Positions 1 through 8,880 of a stretch of 39,974 bases of DNA are shown in pieces. Both the position numbers and the translations under genes were made by a program. The notes below the pieces were generated by a model. It searched no databases and was not told the DNA's origin. It saw only the letters and a list, made by a program, of their open reading frames with translations. Each line of letters begins with the position of its first letter. The stretch's first letter is position 1. Location of the stretch: contig JAUIDR010000029.1 of NCBI GenBank assembly GCA_030428565.1, positions 1 to 39,974 of the forward strand, written 5' to 3'. This DNA is from Alphaproteobacteria bacterium (GTDB taxonomy: Bacteria > Pseudomonadota > Alphaproteobacteria > UBA7985 > JAUIBT01).

Positions 1-685
1 CAAATGCACCCGGAATGGCGGAAACGCTGCCTGCAACGCGCGCAAAACGCGGCAGGTTGTTTTCATCTGCCAAGGCCGTTCCGCTGGCGTTTGCTGCAGT
101 CAGAGGCCGAAACGCGCGGGTCGAGGAATAAGAAATCTGCCCTGCCTGACGGCCATCACTCGCCACCGCGACTTGCCCGCGAACGCCCGTTGCTTGCTCT
201 TGCGTCTTACGGCTCTCGGCTTGCGCCAAGGCGGTCTGCGCACGCGCCAAGGCATCGTCCCAACGCGGACGCGGGACAAAAACACTAGAAACAAGCGGCG
301 AACAGCTGGAAGCGAAGGTCAACCAGCCCAAAAAGCTGACGGTCATGCCCAACTTGGTCCAGCGGCTAAAGCGCGACACAGGGTTGGGGCGGTGCGCGGC
401 AAAGTCCTGGGCGCCATGCTCAGCAAAGGCTTGGGCGCCGTGCTCAGCAAAGGCTTGGGCGCCGTGCTCAGCAAAGGCTTGGGCGCCGTGCACGCCATAG
501 TGCCCAGCGTCAGACCAAGCCTGACCTGGCATTTCAGTGTTTGGAAGCCCTCGGCTCTGCGCGGGCGCAAACCTGCGCCCCGTCGTCCAACCGCCGTCAG
601 CGGCGCTGTTGAAGCGCGCTTGATGCCCCTGGTTTGGACGGCGGCCGTCCCCACGCCTCGCCGAATGTTCGTACCTCGAAACCAA
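1..685 (-). CDS. Unknown membrane protein with AFAEHGAQ repeats, N-terminal part (3' end outside window)
   Basis: An open minus-strand frame runs off the left edge with no stop, so only the N-terminal 228 or so residues are visible. In order it shows an Arg/Gly/Gln-rich polar N-terminus, three copies of the octapeptide AFAEHGAQ plus a degenerate fourth, one hydrophobic segment (about residues 120-145 from the TTG start; it contains FLGWLTFA), then an Ala/Gln-rich stretch that could form a short coiled coil. The likely topology is a single membrane anchor with the rest periplasmic. The start is uncertain. TTG at 685 has GGGGA eight bases upstream. The first ATG (532) has no visible Shine-Dalgarno sequence. 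It lies downstream of nfuA in the same direction. I do not recognise the family and assign no function. Confidence 0.6.
   Translation of the reverse strand, partial: MVSRYEHSARRGDGRRPNQGHQARFNSAADGGWTTGRRFAPAQSRGLPNTEMPGQAWSDAGHYGVHGAQAFAEHGAQAFAEHGAQAFAEHGAQDFAAHRPNPVSRFSRWTKLGMTVSFLGWLTFASSCSPLVSSVFVPRPRWDDALARAQTALAQAESRKTQEQATGVRGQVAVASDGRQAGQISYSSTRAFRPLTAANASGTALADENNLPRFARVAGSVSAIPGAF
397..492. repeat. 24-bp tandem repeat, 3 good copies plus one degenerate
   Basis: Copies at 421-444, 445-468 and 469-492 differ by a single terminal base. A diverged copy lies at 397-420. The period is a multiple of three and the array is read in the minus-strand frame as the octapeptide AFAEHGAQ, so copy-number changes would keep the frame. 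Confidence 0.9.
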
Positions 686-689
686 GTAC

Positions 690-719
690 TTGATCCCCAA
701 TATTGTTATTGAGGATCAA
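690..719 (-). promoter_or_regulatory. 13-bp stem hairpin upstream of the left-edge gene
   Basis: On the plus strand the arms are TTGATCCCCAATA (690-702) and TATTGAGGATCAA (707-719), separated by TTGT. The single non-complementary position becomes a G-U pair in minus-strand RNA but A-C in plus-strand RNA, so the minus transcript (nfuA toward the left-edge gene) is the one that folds well. No U-tract follows, so it is not a standard terminator. The 3' arm contains the GGGGA that would be the Shine-Dalgarno sequence of the TTG start at 685. That suggests control of translation or an RNA-processing site. A second, shorter inverted repeat lies at 725-737 (GGCAGT-T-ACTGCC). Confidence 0.6.
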
Positions 720-829
720 ACTAAGGCAGTTACTGCCGAGACGTTACTGAGTTCTTACAACCTAAACAAGCATAAGGTTGCGACTTGAGAGTTATGGGTA
801 CCAGAAGTTTATTTATAGATACCCAAGAC

Positions 830-1390
830 CTACACCGGGCGCACTTCCACTACTTCAGGTATGTAGTGCTTCAGCATGTTTTCAATGCCGATTTTCAGGG
901 TTGCTGTCGAAGAAGGACAACCTTGACATGCGCCATGCATGCTAAGGTAGACGACTCCAGATTCAAATCCCCGAAACACGATATCACCACCGTCCATCGC
1001 CACCGCCGGGCGCACGCGCGTGTCAATCAGTTCGCGGATCTGTGAGACGACTTCGCTATCCAAGCCATCGGCGTCAACCGCGCCGTCTTGAGCTTCAGAA
1101 TTTGCTTCCAACATGACAGGACGGCCTGCTGTGAAGTGCTCCATCACCGTCCCCAAAATAGAAGGCTTGAGCAAGAACCACTCCTTGCCCGCGCTCTTGG
1201 TGACCGAGATAAAGTCTTGCCCCAAAAACACACCCTGAACGCCGTCGATGGCAAACAAGGCTTGGGCGAGTGGCGAGGCCTCGGCCTCTTCGACTTTGGC
1301 GAAGTCGGCAACGCCTTGTTCCATCACCACGACACCCGGCAAAAACTTCAGCGTTGCCGGATTGGGGGTCTGTTCGGTTTGGATAAACAT
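830..1390 (-). CDS. nfuA: NfuA/NFU1-type Fe-S scaffold protein
   Basis: This cytoplasmic iron-sulfur carrier delivers clusters to apoproteins. The 186-residue product has the NFU1 layout. An N-terminal Nfu_N domain begins with FIQTEQTPNPATLKFLPG. The C-terminal NifU-like domain starts near residue 110 and carries the cluster-binding CxxC motif (CQGC, Cys155 and Cys158). Length and architecture match alphaproteobacterial and mitochondrial NFU1 rather than the degenerate A-type N-domain of E. coli NfuA. The start is supported by AAAGGA eight bases before the ATG. The gene follows the ettA-murJ-trpS-usp series on the same strand but is separated from usp by 485 bp, so it may have its own promoter. 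Confidence 0.95.
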   Translation of the reverse strand: MFIQTEQTPNPATLKFLPGVVVMEQGVADFAKVEEAEASPLAQALFAIDGVQGVFLGQDFISVTKSAGKEWFLLKPSILGTVMEHFTAGRPVMLEANSEAQDGAVDADGLDSEVVSQIRELIDTRVRPAVAMDGGDIVFRGFESGVVYLSMHGACQGCPSSTATLKIGIENMLKHYIPEVVEVRPV

Positions 1391-1875
1391 GTCGTGTGTC
1401 CTTTCACGTCGCGGCCCTTGCTAGCCGCGGGCTCTTCCGGGCTCGCTGTCGAGCCGTGGCCGAAGGTCAAGGTTTTGCATTCTGGGCGAAACCACTTGAT
1501 CTTGGGCGCTTAAACTGTCGGCACGAAAAGGGCATGCCCTCGCTGGGGCGTACCCTTGACCATGGCAAAGACATAAGCGTCGTCAAGCCTTAGAGCAAGG
1601 CCTGTTTGCTGAGATATTGGTTGCGTTTAGGCGCTCTTTGTGCCCCTCGGCAAGCTTGATCACAAGCGCGTCACCCATCTTGGTAAATTCAAGTTGGCAC
1701 CTGGCGATCAAGTTGGCACCTGGCGATCAAGTTGGCACCTGGCGATATGGCGCGCGCATCTTTCCCGCTCGCCTGCCCCTGGCGTCAAAGCCAATCGCTT
1801 GGCTTGCTGGCCAGGCTTGACCGCAAAACACGCCGGTTCGCATGCGTGGCTTGTTTGCCAAGCGACGAAGAGGCC
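1391..1875. other. 485-bp intergenic region between usp and nfuA
   Basis: I find no convincing gene on either strand; the short plus-strand frames have no family resemblance. The region holds a 19-bp tandem repeat (1691-1746). It should also contain the nfuA promoter and any usp terminator, neither of which I can place with confidence. Confidence 0.5.
1691..1746. repeat. 19-bp tandem repeat, 3 copies
   Basis: The unit AAGTTGGCACCTGGCGATC occurs at 1691-1709 and 1710-1728, with an almost complete third copy at 1729-1746. The period is not a multiple of three and the array lies outside genes. Confidence 0.9.
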
Positions 1876-2388
1876 CTAGGCGATGGCGTCGATTTGGTCG
1901 TCGGTCAGGTTGCCCGGCACCAGCGTAATCGGCACCCGACAGCTGGCAAACGAACGGCTGGAAAAGGCGGAGACCAACGGTCCCGGGCCACCAGAACCGC
2001 GGGCATCGGCAGCCAAGATCAAGGACTTCAGCTGCTCTTCTTCGCGCAGCAGGCGGTTGATCACTTCGACGGGCTCGCCTTCGCGTACATAAGTAATCGG
2101 CGGCTGGCCTGACCAGGTCTCGGCGCGCTCCGAGGCTTCGGCCAACAGGGCTTCAATCTGCTCGCGCGCTTCTTCTTTCATCAATTCACCGACGGAGACC
2201 CAGTGCGCAAAGTTGTTCGGCGTGATGATCCCCAAGAGCGCCACCCGACCGCCAACAGAGCGCGCGCGCCGAGAGGCAAAGCGCAAGGCCTTGACCATCT
2301 CCTCGCTCTTGTCCACCACCACCAAGAAACATTGTTCTTGGACCAGCGGGTCAACGGAAATCGTAAAAGGATCTATGCTCATGGTCAT
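1876..2388 (-). CDS. Universal stress protein (UspA family)
   Basis: A 170-residue single-domain Usp protein. The N-terminal strand FLVVVDKSEEMVKAL is followed by an alpha/beta layout, and the C-terminus reads SCRVPITLVPGNLTDDQ, where the family usually has a 'PVLVV' strand. The full ATP-binding Gly-x2-Gly-x9-Gly-Ser signature is only partly recognisable (ADARGSGGPGPL), so nucleotide binding is uncertain. It is cytoplasmic. The gene lies 45 bp downstream of the TIGR02186 gene, in the order trpS-tauE-TIGR02186-usp, and may be co-transcribed. An alternative start is the second Met (MSIDPF). Confidence 0.85.
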   Translation of the reverse strand: MTMSIDPFTISVDPLVQEQCFLVVVDKSEEMVKALRFASRRARSVGGRVALLGIITPNNFAHWVSVGELMKEEAREQIEALLAEASERAETWSGQPPITYVREGEPVEVINRLLREEEQLKSLILAADARGSGGPGPLVSAFSSRSFASCRVPITLVPGNLTDDQIDAIA

Positions 2389-2433
2389 CCATCAGGTCGA
2401 TTAAGCAGCAAGCGCCATGCTTGCCCACTTCGA

Positions 2434-3171
2434 TCACCGGCGCAAGAGCCGCGCGGCGCCAAAGCCCGAAATGACCGCCAGAACAACACACAACAGGCCA
2501 TAGTAAGCTGGTTTATCAACCGCCAGAGCAAAGAGATTTGCGTTCAAGCCGGCGCGTCGAATCTCCAGGTAGGTCGTCGAACTCACAATGATGCGATCAC
2601 TGCTCAACTCATGAACGCGCACTCGATAGCGTCCGGGCGTGACATTGGAGGGCAAATTGAGGCTCGCGCGGAACAAGGTCTTGGATTTCCAGTCTAAAAC
2701 CTGCGCGTCTTGCACGATCAGCTCTTTGGCCTCGGCGGTATCCAGATAGGCTTGCTGCCATTCGTCCAACTGTAGGAGATGCCGCTCACTCAACCGCGTG
2801 TCGGGCTCGATATCGGGTTGGAACATGATCGAGGTCGCCGCGATATCAATGCCCGGGGTCGCGAAAACCTGGAAATAGGAGGAGACCTGCTCCAAAACGC
2901 GCGACTCCAGGTTAAACCACAGCCCCAACAAGCGGCCCTTGCGGCGCACCATGGCGTCAACCGGCGGGCCTTCGATGGTCATCAACAGGCCAGTGGTCTC
3001 GTCGGTTGGCCGTACCGCACCGAACAACAACAGCTGGGTGCCGCCAAAGGTGATGGTCACGTCAATATCGTTGCGGTCCAGGTCCACCACCACGTTCGAG
3101 GCCCAAGTTGGCGCGACTGGTGCCAGGAGCAGAGCAAAGCAAAGCGCGGCGATGGCGATCAAACGCTGCAT
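2434..3171 (-). CDS. TIGR02186 / Alph_Pro_TM family membrane protein
   Basis: A 245-residue protein of the alphaproteobacterial family TIGR02186 (putative transmembrane protein, function not established). It has a clear N-terminal signal peptide ending near WAS (residues 23-25), a long periplasmic beta-rich domain that starts with VVVDLDRNDIDVTITFGG, and one C-terminal transmembrane helix at about 216-238 followed by Arg-Arg. The family is very often found beside a TauE/SafE exporter. Here its start lies two bases after the exporter's stop, so the two are almost certainly co-translated and may form one complex. An auxiliary role for the exporter is inference. Confidence 0.85.
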   Translation of the reverse strand: MQRLIAIAALCFALLLAPVAPTWASNVVVDLDRNDIDVTITFGGTQLLLFGAVRPTDETTGLLMTIEGPPVDAMVRRKGRLLGLWFNLESRVLEQVSSYFQVFATPGIDIAATSIMFQPDIEPDTRLSERHLLQLDEWQQAYLDTAEAKELIVQDAQVLDWKSKTLFRASLNLPSNVTPGRYRVRVHELSSDRIIVSSTTYLEIRRAGLNANLFALAVDKPAYYGLLCVVLAVISGFGAARLLRR

Positions 3172-3173
3172 GA

Positions 3174-4094
3174 TCAGCCCCCCAACTCAAGGCTATAGAG
3201 CGAGCCCGGGGTCAAGACCAACTCGAAGAAGATCTTAATCGCGACAGCCAAGACAATCATGGCCAGCAAAATACGCAACTGGTCGCCGCGCATGGCCTTG
3301 CCGACGCGCGCGCCGACCTGAGCACCCACGACGCCGCCAATAATCAGCAGCACCGACAACATGATATCAACCGACTGGTTGGCATAAGCCTGCAAAAAGG
3401 TGACGTTGGCGGTCACAAAGATAATTTGAAACAGCGAGGTGCCGACTACCACCAGCGTTGGCATGCCAAGCAAATAGATCATGGCAGGCACCATGACAAA
3501 ACCGCCGCCAACGCCCATCAAGGCGGTCAACATGCCGATGCCGCAGCCCAGGCTCAGCGGCAGCAACACTGAAATATAGCGGCCAGAGACCGGAAAGCGG
3601 ATACGAAACGGCAAGCCATGAATCCAGCCGTGGTTCTTGCGCTCGCGTTTGGGCGCTTTGACCCAACCCAGGAAGACCGCATAAGCGCGCAAGCTTTCGA
3701 TGAACATCAACAGGCCCACGATCCCCAAGAAGAAGACGTAGAAGAGTTTAATCGCAACATCGACTTGGCCCAGCGCGATCAAGACCTTCAGCACCGCCAC
3801 GCCGATGGCCGAGCCAACAAAGCCCCCCACCGTCAGCACCGCGCCCATGCGAAGGTCAACGTTGCCTTCTTTTAGGTGCGCCAGCACGCCTGAAATGGAG
3901 GCCGCCATAATCTGGTTGGCGGATGTCCCGACCGCGATCGACGGCGGAATGCCGACCATGAACAGCAAAGGCGTCAGCAAGAAGCCCCCCCCGACCCCGA
4001 ACAGACCCGACATAATCCCAATCACCACACCAAAGCCAATGATGAGGAAAGGATTGACGGACATCTGTGCAACGGGAAGGTAGAGCTCCAACAT
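3174..4094 (-). CDS. TauE/SafE family sulfite/anion exporter
   Basis: A 306-residue inner-membrane protein. It has two repeated hydrophobic halves, each opening with the family's Gly-rich signature (GLFGVGGGFLLTPLL near residue 30 and ALMGVGGGFVMVPAM near 190) and a following GTS motif. I count about eight transmembrane segments. The family exports sulfite, sulfoacetate or related organosulfur anions; the substrate cannot be read from sequence. It is immediately followed by the TIGR02186 gene and lies 16 bp after the trpS stop. A loop of about 35 residues with basic KAPKRERKNHG separates the halves. Confidence 0.9.
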   Translation of the reverse strand: MLELYLPVAQMSVNPFLIIGFGVVIGIMSGLFGVGGGFLLTPLLFMVGIPPSIAVGTSANQIMAASISGVLAHLKEGNVDLRMGAVLTVGGFVGSAIGVAVLKVLIALGQVDVAIKLFYVFFLGIVGLLMFIESLRAYAVFLGWVKAPKRERKNHGWIHGLPFRIRFPVSGRYISVLLPLSLGCGIGMLTALMGVGGGFVMVPAMIYLLGMPTLVVVGTSLFQIIFVTANVTFLQAYANQSVDIMLSVLLIIGGVVGAQVGARVGKAMRGDQLRILLAMIVLAVAIKIFFELVLTPGSLYSLELGG

Positions 4095-4110
4095 GCTTCG
4101 GCCCTCCCGC

Positions 4111-5196
4111 TTAAGGCTTCAGCAGCCCGACCCGATCATAGGCCCCGCGCAAAATGGGTTCAGCAATGGCCGCCGCGCGCTCGGCACCGTCGCGCAGCAC
4201 CGCGTCGACCTCTGCCTTGTCGTCCATCAAACGCTGCATTTCAGCGCTGATAGGACTGAAGCGCTCGACCACAACTTCTGTCAGGTCTTTCTTGAAGTCC
4301 GCAAAAGAATGGCCCTGCTTGGCTTCGATGACTTGCGCCAAGCTCTGGTCAGACATGGCGGCATAGATGGATAAGAGGTTGGCCGCTTCGGGACGCTCAG
4401 AACGCAAGGTGTCGCTCAGCCCCTGCCCGTCCTCGCTCAGCGCCTCACCGCCAGGCAGAACCTCTGGATCGGTCTTGGCCTTGCGGATCTTCAAAGCAAT
4501 GGCGTCGGCATCGTCGGTCAGATTGATGCGGCTCATGTCTGAAGGATCAGACTTGGACATCTTCTTGCTGCCATCGCGCAGGCTCATGACGCGGGTTGCC
4601 GAGCCCTGGATAATGGGCTCGGTGATCGGAAAATAGCCCGGCTGGTCTTCACCGCAGAAATCATAGTTAAACTTAGCAGCAATATCGCGGGTCAGCTCCA
4701 GGTGCTGCTTTTGATCGTCGCCGACCGGCACGTGCGTCGCCTTATAGGCCAAGATATCGGCCGCCATCAGAGCCGGATAAGCAAACAGGCCCAAAGCAAC
4801 CTTTTCGCGGTTCTTGCCAGCTTTGTCCTTGAACTGGGTCATGCGGTTCATCCAGCCCATGCGCGCGACGCAGGAGAACAGCCAGCCCAGCTCGGCGTGG
4901 GCCGAAACCATCGACTGATTGAAGATGATCGAGCGCTTGGGATCAATGCCCGAGGCCAGGTAGGCCGCGGTAATCTCGCGGGTCTGGTTGGCCAGCTCTG
5001 CAGGGTCTTGCCAGACCGTAATCGCGTGCAGATCCACTACGCAATAGATGCACTCCATTTCGTCTTGCAGACGGACAAAGTTGCGAATGGCGCCCAGGTA
5101 GTTGCCCAGCGTAATGGCACCGGACGGCTGCACGCCCGAAAAGACGCGATTGGGGAATTCAGTGTTGGCGGAAGCGGTAGTCTTGGCAGAGGACAT
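4111..5196 (-). CDS. trpS: Tryptophanyl-tRNA synthetase
   Basis: This class I aminoacyl-tRNA synthetase charges tRNA-Trp with tryptophan in the cytoplasm. At 361 residues it has the usual bacterial length with a short N-terminal tail. The HIGH-like motif is TLGN (residues 29-32, in [13 protein letters not shown]) and the KMSKS loop is exact (residues 212-216). Trp-pocket residues lie in the region CVVDLHAIT. The gene follows murJ at a distance of 184 bp on the same strand. That gap contains a short stem-loop (5337-5350, TAGCC/GGCTA) that could be a weak murJ terminator. Confidence 0.97.
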   Translation of the reverse strand: MSSAKTTASANTEFPNRVFSGVQPSGAITLGNYLGAIRNFVRLQDEMECIYCVVDLHAITVWQDPAELANQTREITAAYLASGIDPKRSIIFNQSMVSAHAELGWLFSCVARMGWMNRMTQFKDKAGKNREKVALGLFAYPALMAADILAYKATHVPVGDDQKQHLELTRDIAAKFNYDFCGEDQPGYFPITEPIIQGSATRVMSLRDGSKKMSKSDPSDMSRINLTDDADAIALKIRKAKTDPEVLPGGEALSEDGQGLSDTLRSERPEAANLLSIYAAMSDQSLAQVIEAKQGHSFADFKKDLTEVVVERFSPISAEMQRLMDDKAEVDAVLRDGAERAAAIAEPILRGAYDRVGLLKP

Positions 5197-5380
5197 AATA
5201 GATCGTTATTTCAAATCGTTTGGGGCTCTAACTAACTGAAGTGTCGCGTTGGCAAGCTGACAAACAGCAGGGCAGACTGCTTTGCTTAGTCCGCTCAGCC
5301 ATACCGCGCAAGCTGCATAGCCCGAAGCTTTCAAATTAGCCCTCAGGCTAGCCCCGTCTCGCGACCGATCCAGGGCCGCT

Positions 5381-6922
5381 TTATCGCCGAAATGCGGCTT
5401 TTAGCTCAGCGAAGCTTGTCGCACGCAGTCCAAGCGCCGCCGCCGCGTAGGCCATGACACCCAAAAGAACCAACAACGCCATAGCGCCCAAAGCCTGGAG
5501 TCGCCCACCTTCAAGCAGCCAAGGCGTTAGTGCGAGCTTGGCCGCCAGCAGTACCAGCGCCATGACCAGCGCCGCCGCGGCGCAGCGCAGTACGCGCCCA
5601 AACAACCGTTGATCGGGCCGCCAATAGCCGCGGGCCAGCAGGGTCGCGGCTTGCAATGCCGCCATGACCCACATGGACGCGCTGATCGCCAAAGCCAAGC
5701 CGATGTAGCCCCAGAAAGGGAAGAGGGACAGGCCCAATGTCACGCTGACAACAACCGCGACGACGGCATGCAACATCGGCGTCTTGGTATCTTCGCGTGC
5801 AAAAAAGCAGGGCATAAAGACCTTGGTCAGGACCGACGGCGGCACCCCCAGACCCAACATGAGTAAGGCCCAGGCGGTGGCATTCGAGTCAGCGCGCGAG
5901 AAGGCGCCCCATTCAAACAAGCCCACACATAGCGCTTGCGGAATGGCGACCAGCGCGAAGGCGGCAGGCAGCGTTAACAGCAGCGCAAACTCAATGCCGC
6001 GATTGAGCGAGGCCGCCGCTTCGGCCTCTTGGCCCGCGCGCAAGGCCCGCGAGAGGCTGGGCAGCAAGACCACGCCGAAGGCCACGCCGATTAGGCCCAG
6101 CGGCAATTGATAGAGACGGTCGGCGTAATAGAGGTAGGCCAGCGCCCCATCTTGCGCCGACGCAATAATGGAGTGCGCCAGCGTGTTGATCTGCCAGACC
6201 CCTGCCGAGATAATCCCCGGCCCCATTAAGACCGCCAGTTTGGCGATGTCCCGGCTCCAGCCAAAGCGCGGACTCAAGACCTGCAGGCCCTGGCGACGTA
6301 GCCCCCAGACCACCACCGCGACCTGCAGGATGCCCGCAACCGCCACCGACCAAGACAGGAGATAGCCGGGCAGGCCCGTAAAGGGCAGCACCCCGACCAG
6401 CGCTGCAATAATCACGACGTTGAGCATAGTCGGCGCAGCGGCGGCGGCAGAAAAACGGTCGTGCGACTGCAAAACGCCCGAGAACAGCGCCAGCACCGCC
6501 ATCGCTACCAAGTAGCCAAACATGATGCGCCCAAAATCCACCGCCATGGCGACCTTGACCGCATCGTCGCTGAACCCCGGGGCCATCAAAGCGATGACCG
6601 CGGGCATACCCCAAATGATCAGCGCGCAGAGCGGCACCATGACGACCAACAAAGCGCCCAACGCCTGACGAGCGAAATTCAGAGCTTGGGGGTCGCCCTG
6701 CTCTTGACGCACCCGATTATAGACCGGCACGAAAGCGGTTGAAAACGCGCCCTCAGCAAAAATGCGCCGAAACATGTTGGGCAAGCGGAAGGCCAAGACA
6801 AAAGCGTCGGCCACCACCCCTGCCCCTACGAAGGCGGCGATCATCTGGTCACGCAGCAGCCCCAGTATGCGCGATAGGAAGGTAAAGCCCCCCACCGTGA
6901 ACAGGGATTTCATCGAGACCAT
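5381..6922 (-). CDS. murJ: Lipid II flippase MurJ
   Basis: MurJ moves lipid II across the inner membrane for peptidoglycan synthesis. The 513-residue product has about 14 hydrophobic segments and the family N-terminus (FTVGGFTFLSRILGLLRD), with the conserved Arg residues of the central cavity in that segment (SRxxGxxRD). The FAEGAFSTAFVPVY motif follows at about residues 54-67. The ATG at 6922 has GGAG six bases upstream, so I keep it rather than the internal Met at codon 4. It is 26 bp downstream of ettA and 184 bp upstream of trpS. The murJ-trpS order is usual in Rhodospirillales relatives. Confidence 0.96.
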   Translation of the reverse strand: MVSMKSLFTVGGFTFLSRILGLLRDQMIAAFVGAGVVADAFVLAFRLPNMFRRIFAEGAFSTAFVPVYNRVRQEQGDPQALNFARQALGALLVVMVPLCALIIWGMPAVIALMAPGFSDDAVKVAMAVDFGRIMFGYLVAMAVLALFSGVLQSHDRFSAAAAAPTMLNVVIIAALVGVLPFTGLPGYLLSWSVAVAGILQVAVVVWGLRRQGLQVLSPRFGWSRDIAKLAVLMGPGIISAGVWQINTLAHSIIASAQDGALAYLYYADRLYQLPLGLIGVAFGVVLLPSLSRALRAGQEAEAAASLNRGIEFALLLTLPAAFALVAIPQALCVGLFEWGAFSRADSNATAWALLMLGLGVPPSVLTKVFMPCFFAREDTKTPMLHAVVAVVVSVTLGLSLFPFWGYIGLALAISASMWVMAALQAATLLARGYWRPDQRLFGRVLRCAAAALVMALVLLAAKLALTPWLLEGGRLQALGAMALLVLLGVMAYAAAALGLRATSFAELKAAFRR

Positions 6923-6948
6923 AGCGCGCTCCGCAGTTCTGGCGCGGT

Positions 6949-8625
6949 CTAGCGCGAGATGGGCTTGTACTTGATCCGGGTCGGCTGATCGGCGTCGTCA
7001 CCCTTGCGGCGGTGCAGATCCTCGGCGTAGTCCGAATAGTTACCCTGGAAGAACACCACCTCCGAATTGCCCTCGTAGGCGATGATGTGGGTAGCGATAC
7101 GGTCCAAGAAGAAACGATCGTGCGAGATGACAAAAACACAGCCGATGAAGCGCAACAGCGCCTCTTCCAGATTGCGCAACACTTCAACGTCCAGGTCGTT
7201 GGTCGGCTCGTCGAGCAGCAGGACGTTGTTGCCCGCCTTCAGCATCTTGGCCAGGTGTACGCGATTGCGCTCACCACCCGACAGGTCGCCAACGGCCTTT
7301 TGCTGATCGCCCGACTTGAAGTTAAAGGCCCCGACATAAGCGCGCGATGCCATTTGCTTGCCGCCCAGGTCGACCATATCCAGACCGTCGGAGATTTCTT
7401 GCCAGACGGTGTTCTTGTCGTTCAGACCGTCGCGCACCTGGTCGATGTAGCCCAGTTGCACGGTGTCGCCGACTTTGATGCTGCCTGAATCGGGTTGCTC
7501 TTTGCCGGTCAGCATTTTGAACAAGGTTGTCTTACCAGCGCCGTTGGGACCAACGATGCCGACAATGGCACCTGCGGGCACTTTAAAGCTCAAATCTTCG
7601 ATCAAAAGCTCGTCTCCAAAGCCTTTGGAGACGTGATCGGCTTCGATAACCAGTGAGCCCAAGCGCTGACCGGCGGGGATGTAGATTGAGCCCGCTTGCG
7701 GCTTGGCCTGTTTGTCCTGCGCGACCAACTCCTCATAGGATTGAATACGCGCGCGTGATTTGGTCTGGCGCGCTTTGGCACCCTGGCGGATCCACTCCAA
7801 TTCGCCCTTGAGGTAGCGCTGCTGGCGGCTCTCCTCTTTTTCTTCCTGAGCCAGGCGCTTGGCGCGCGCATCCAACCAGCCCGAATAGTTGCCTTCGAAA
7901 GGCAAGCAGCGGCCGCGGTCGATTTCCAAAATCCACTCAGAGATATTGTCGAGGAAATAGCGATCGTGGGTAATACAAACCACGGTGCCCGCGTATTCTT
8001 CCAAGAAGCGCTCCAGCCAAGCCACGGACTCCGCGTCCAAGTGGTTGGTCGGTTCGTCGAGCAGCAGCATGTCGGGCTTTTCCAACAGCAAACGGCACAG
8101 CGCGACGCGGCGCTTTTCACCGCCGGAAAGGCTCTCGACCTTAGCGTCCGATGGCGGGCAGCGCAGCGCATCCATAGCGATCTCGATCTGACGATCCAGC
8201 GACCAGCCGTCTACCGCGTCGATCTTTTCCTGCAAATCGCCCATCTCAACATAGAGATCGTTCATTTCGTCATCGCTCAGCTCTTCGCCCAACTTGGCAG
8301 ACACCTCGTTGAAACGATCCATTAGGCCTTTGATGTCGGCCAGAGCTTGTTCGACGTTCTCACCAACGGTCAGATTGGGGTCAAGCTGCGGCTCCTGGGG
8401 CAGATAGCCGACCTTGGCGCCTTTGGCAGCGAAGGCCTCGCCCGAGAACTCGGTATCCACGCCCGCCATAATACGTAGCAGGGTCGATTTACCCGCACCG
8501 TTCAGACCAACGACGCCAATCTTCGCGCCCGGCAGAAAGGAGAGGTAGACGCCCTTCAGGATGTCACGTCCAGGGTAGGACTTCGACAAGTCCTTCATGG
8601 TGTAGATGTACTGGTAAGAGGCCAT
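6949..8625 (-). CDS. ettA: Energy-dependent translational throttle protein EttA (ABC-F)
   Basis: This ABC-F ATPase binds the ribosomal E site and gates entry into elongation according to ATP/ADP ratio (E. coli EttA). The 558-residue length matches (E. coli 555). Two ATPase domains are visible. Domain 1 has Walker A GLNGAGKST at about 39-47 and the signature LSGGEKRRVALC; domain 2 has Walker A GPNGAGKTT near 360 and LSGGERNRVHLAKML. Each is followed by a LLLDEPTN Walker B. The EttA-type arm and linker lie between them. There are no membrane segments. It is the first gene of the minus-strand run that continues into murJ. Confidence 0.96.
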   Translation of the reverse strand: MASYQYIYTMKDLSKSYPGRDILKGVYLSFLPGAKIGVVGLNGAGKSTLLRIMAGVDTEFSGEAFAAKGAKVGYLPQEPQLDPNLTVGENVEQALADIKGLMDRFNEVSAKLGEELSDDEMNDLYVEMGDLQEKIDAVDGWSLDRQIEIAMDALRCPPSDAKVESLSGGEKRRVALCRLLLEKPDMLLLDEPTNHLDAESVAWLERFLEEYAGTVVCITHDRYFLDNISEWILEIDRGRCLPFEGNYSGWLDARAKRLAQEEKEESRQQRYLKGELEWIRQGAKARQTKSRARIQSYEELVAQDKQAKPQAGSIYIPAGQRLGSLVIEADHVSKGFGDELLIEDLSFKVPAGAIVGIVGPNGAGKTTLFKMLTGKEQPDSGSIKVGDTVQLGYIDQVRDGLNDKNTVWQEISDGLDMVDLGGKQMASRAYVGAFNFKSGDQQKAVGDLSGGERNRVHLAKMLKAGNNVLLLDEPTNDLDVEVLRNLEEALLRFIGCVFVISHDRFFLDRIATHIIAYEGNSEVVFFQGNYSDYAEDLHRRKGDDADQPTRIKYKPISR

Positions 8626-8880
8626 GAAACTTTAAACTTTCTGCGAACTTGCTCGGAATTTGCTGAGGCCAGGCGCCGCGAGCCCTGCAGGTGAGAGCAG
8701 CAGCCTTGGGTCGTCGCCAAATGCAAGGGAATGAGAGAGCGTCGGTTTAGCTGAAGAGCTTCCGCCCGGCAAGCCCCGCGAGGCCGCTATCCAAAGTCAG
8801 CCCTGACGCGTGCCCAAAAATGGGAAAATTGCGCCAGCCAGCACGCGCTTTGCCCTTACCTCACTTCTACTGGGGCCCAT
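8626..8880. other. Intergenic region upstream of ettA, up to the repeat array
   Basis: Together with the 14-bp array this forms a gap of about 400 bp between the uvrC stop and the ettA start. I see no gene, and no promoter that I would place confidently. It probably holds the ettA promoter. Confidence 0.4.
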
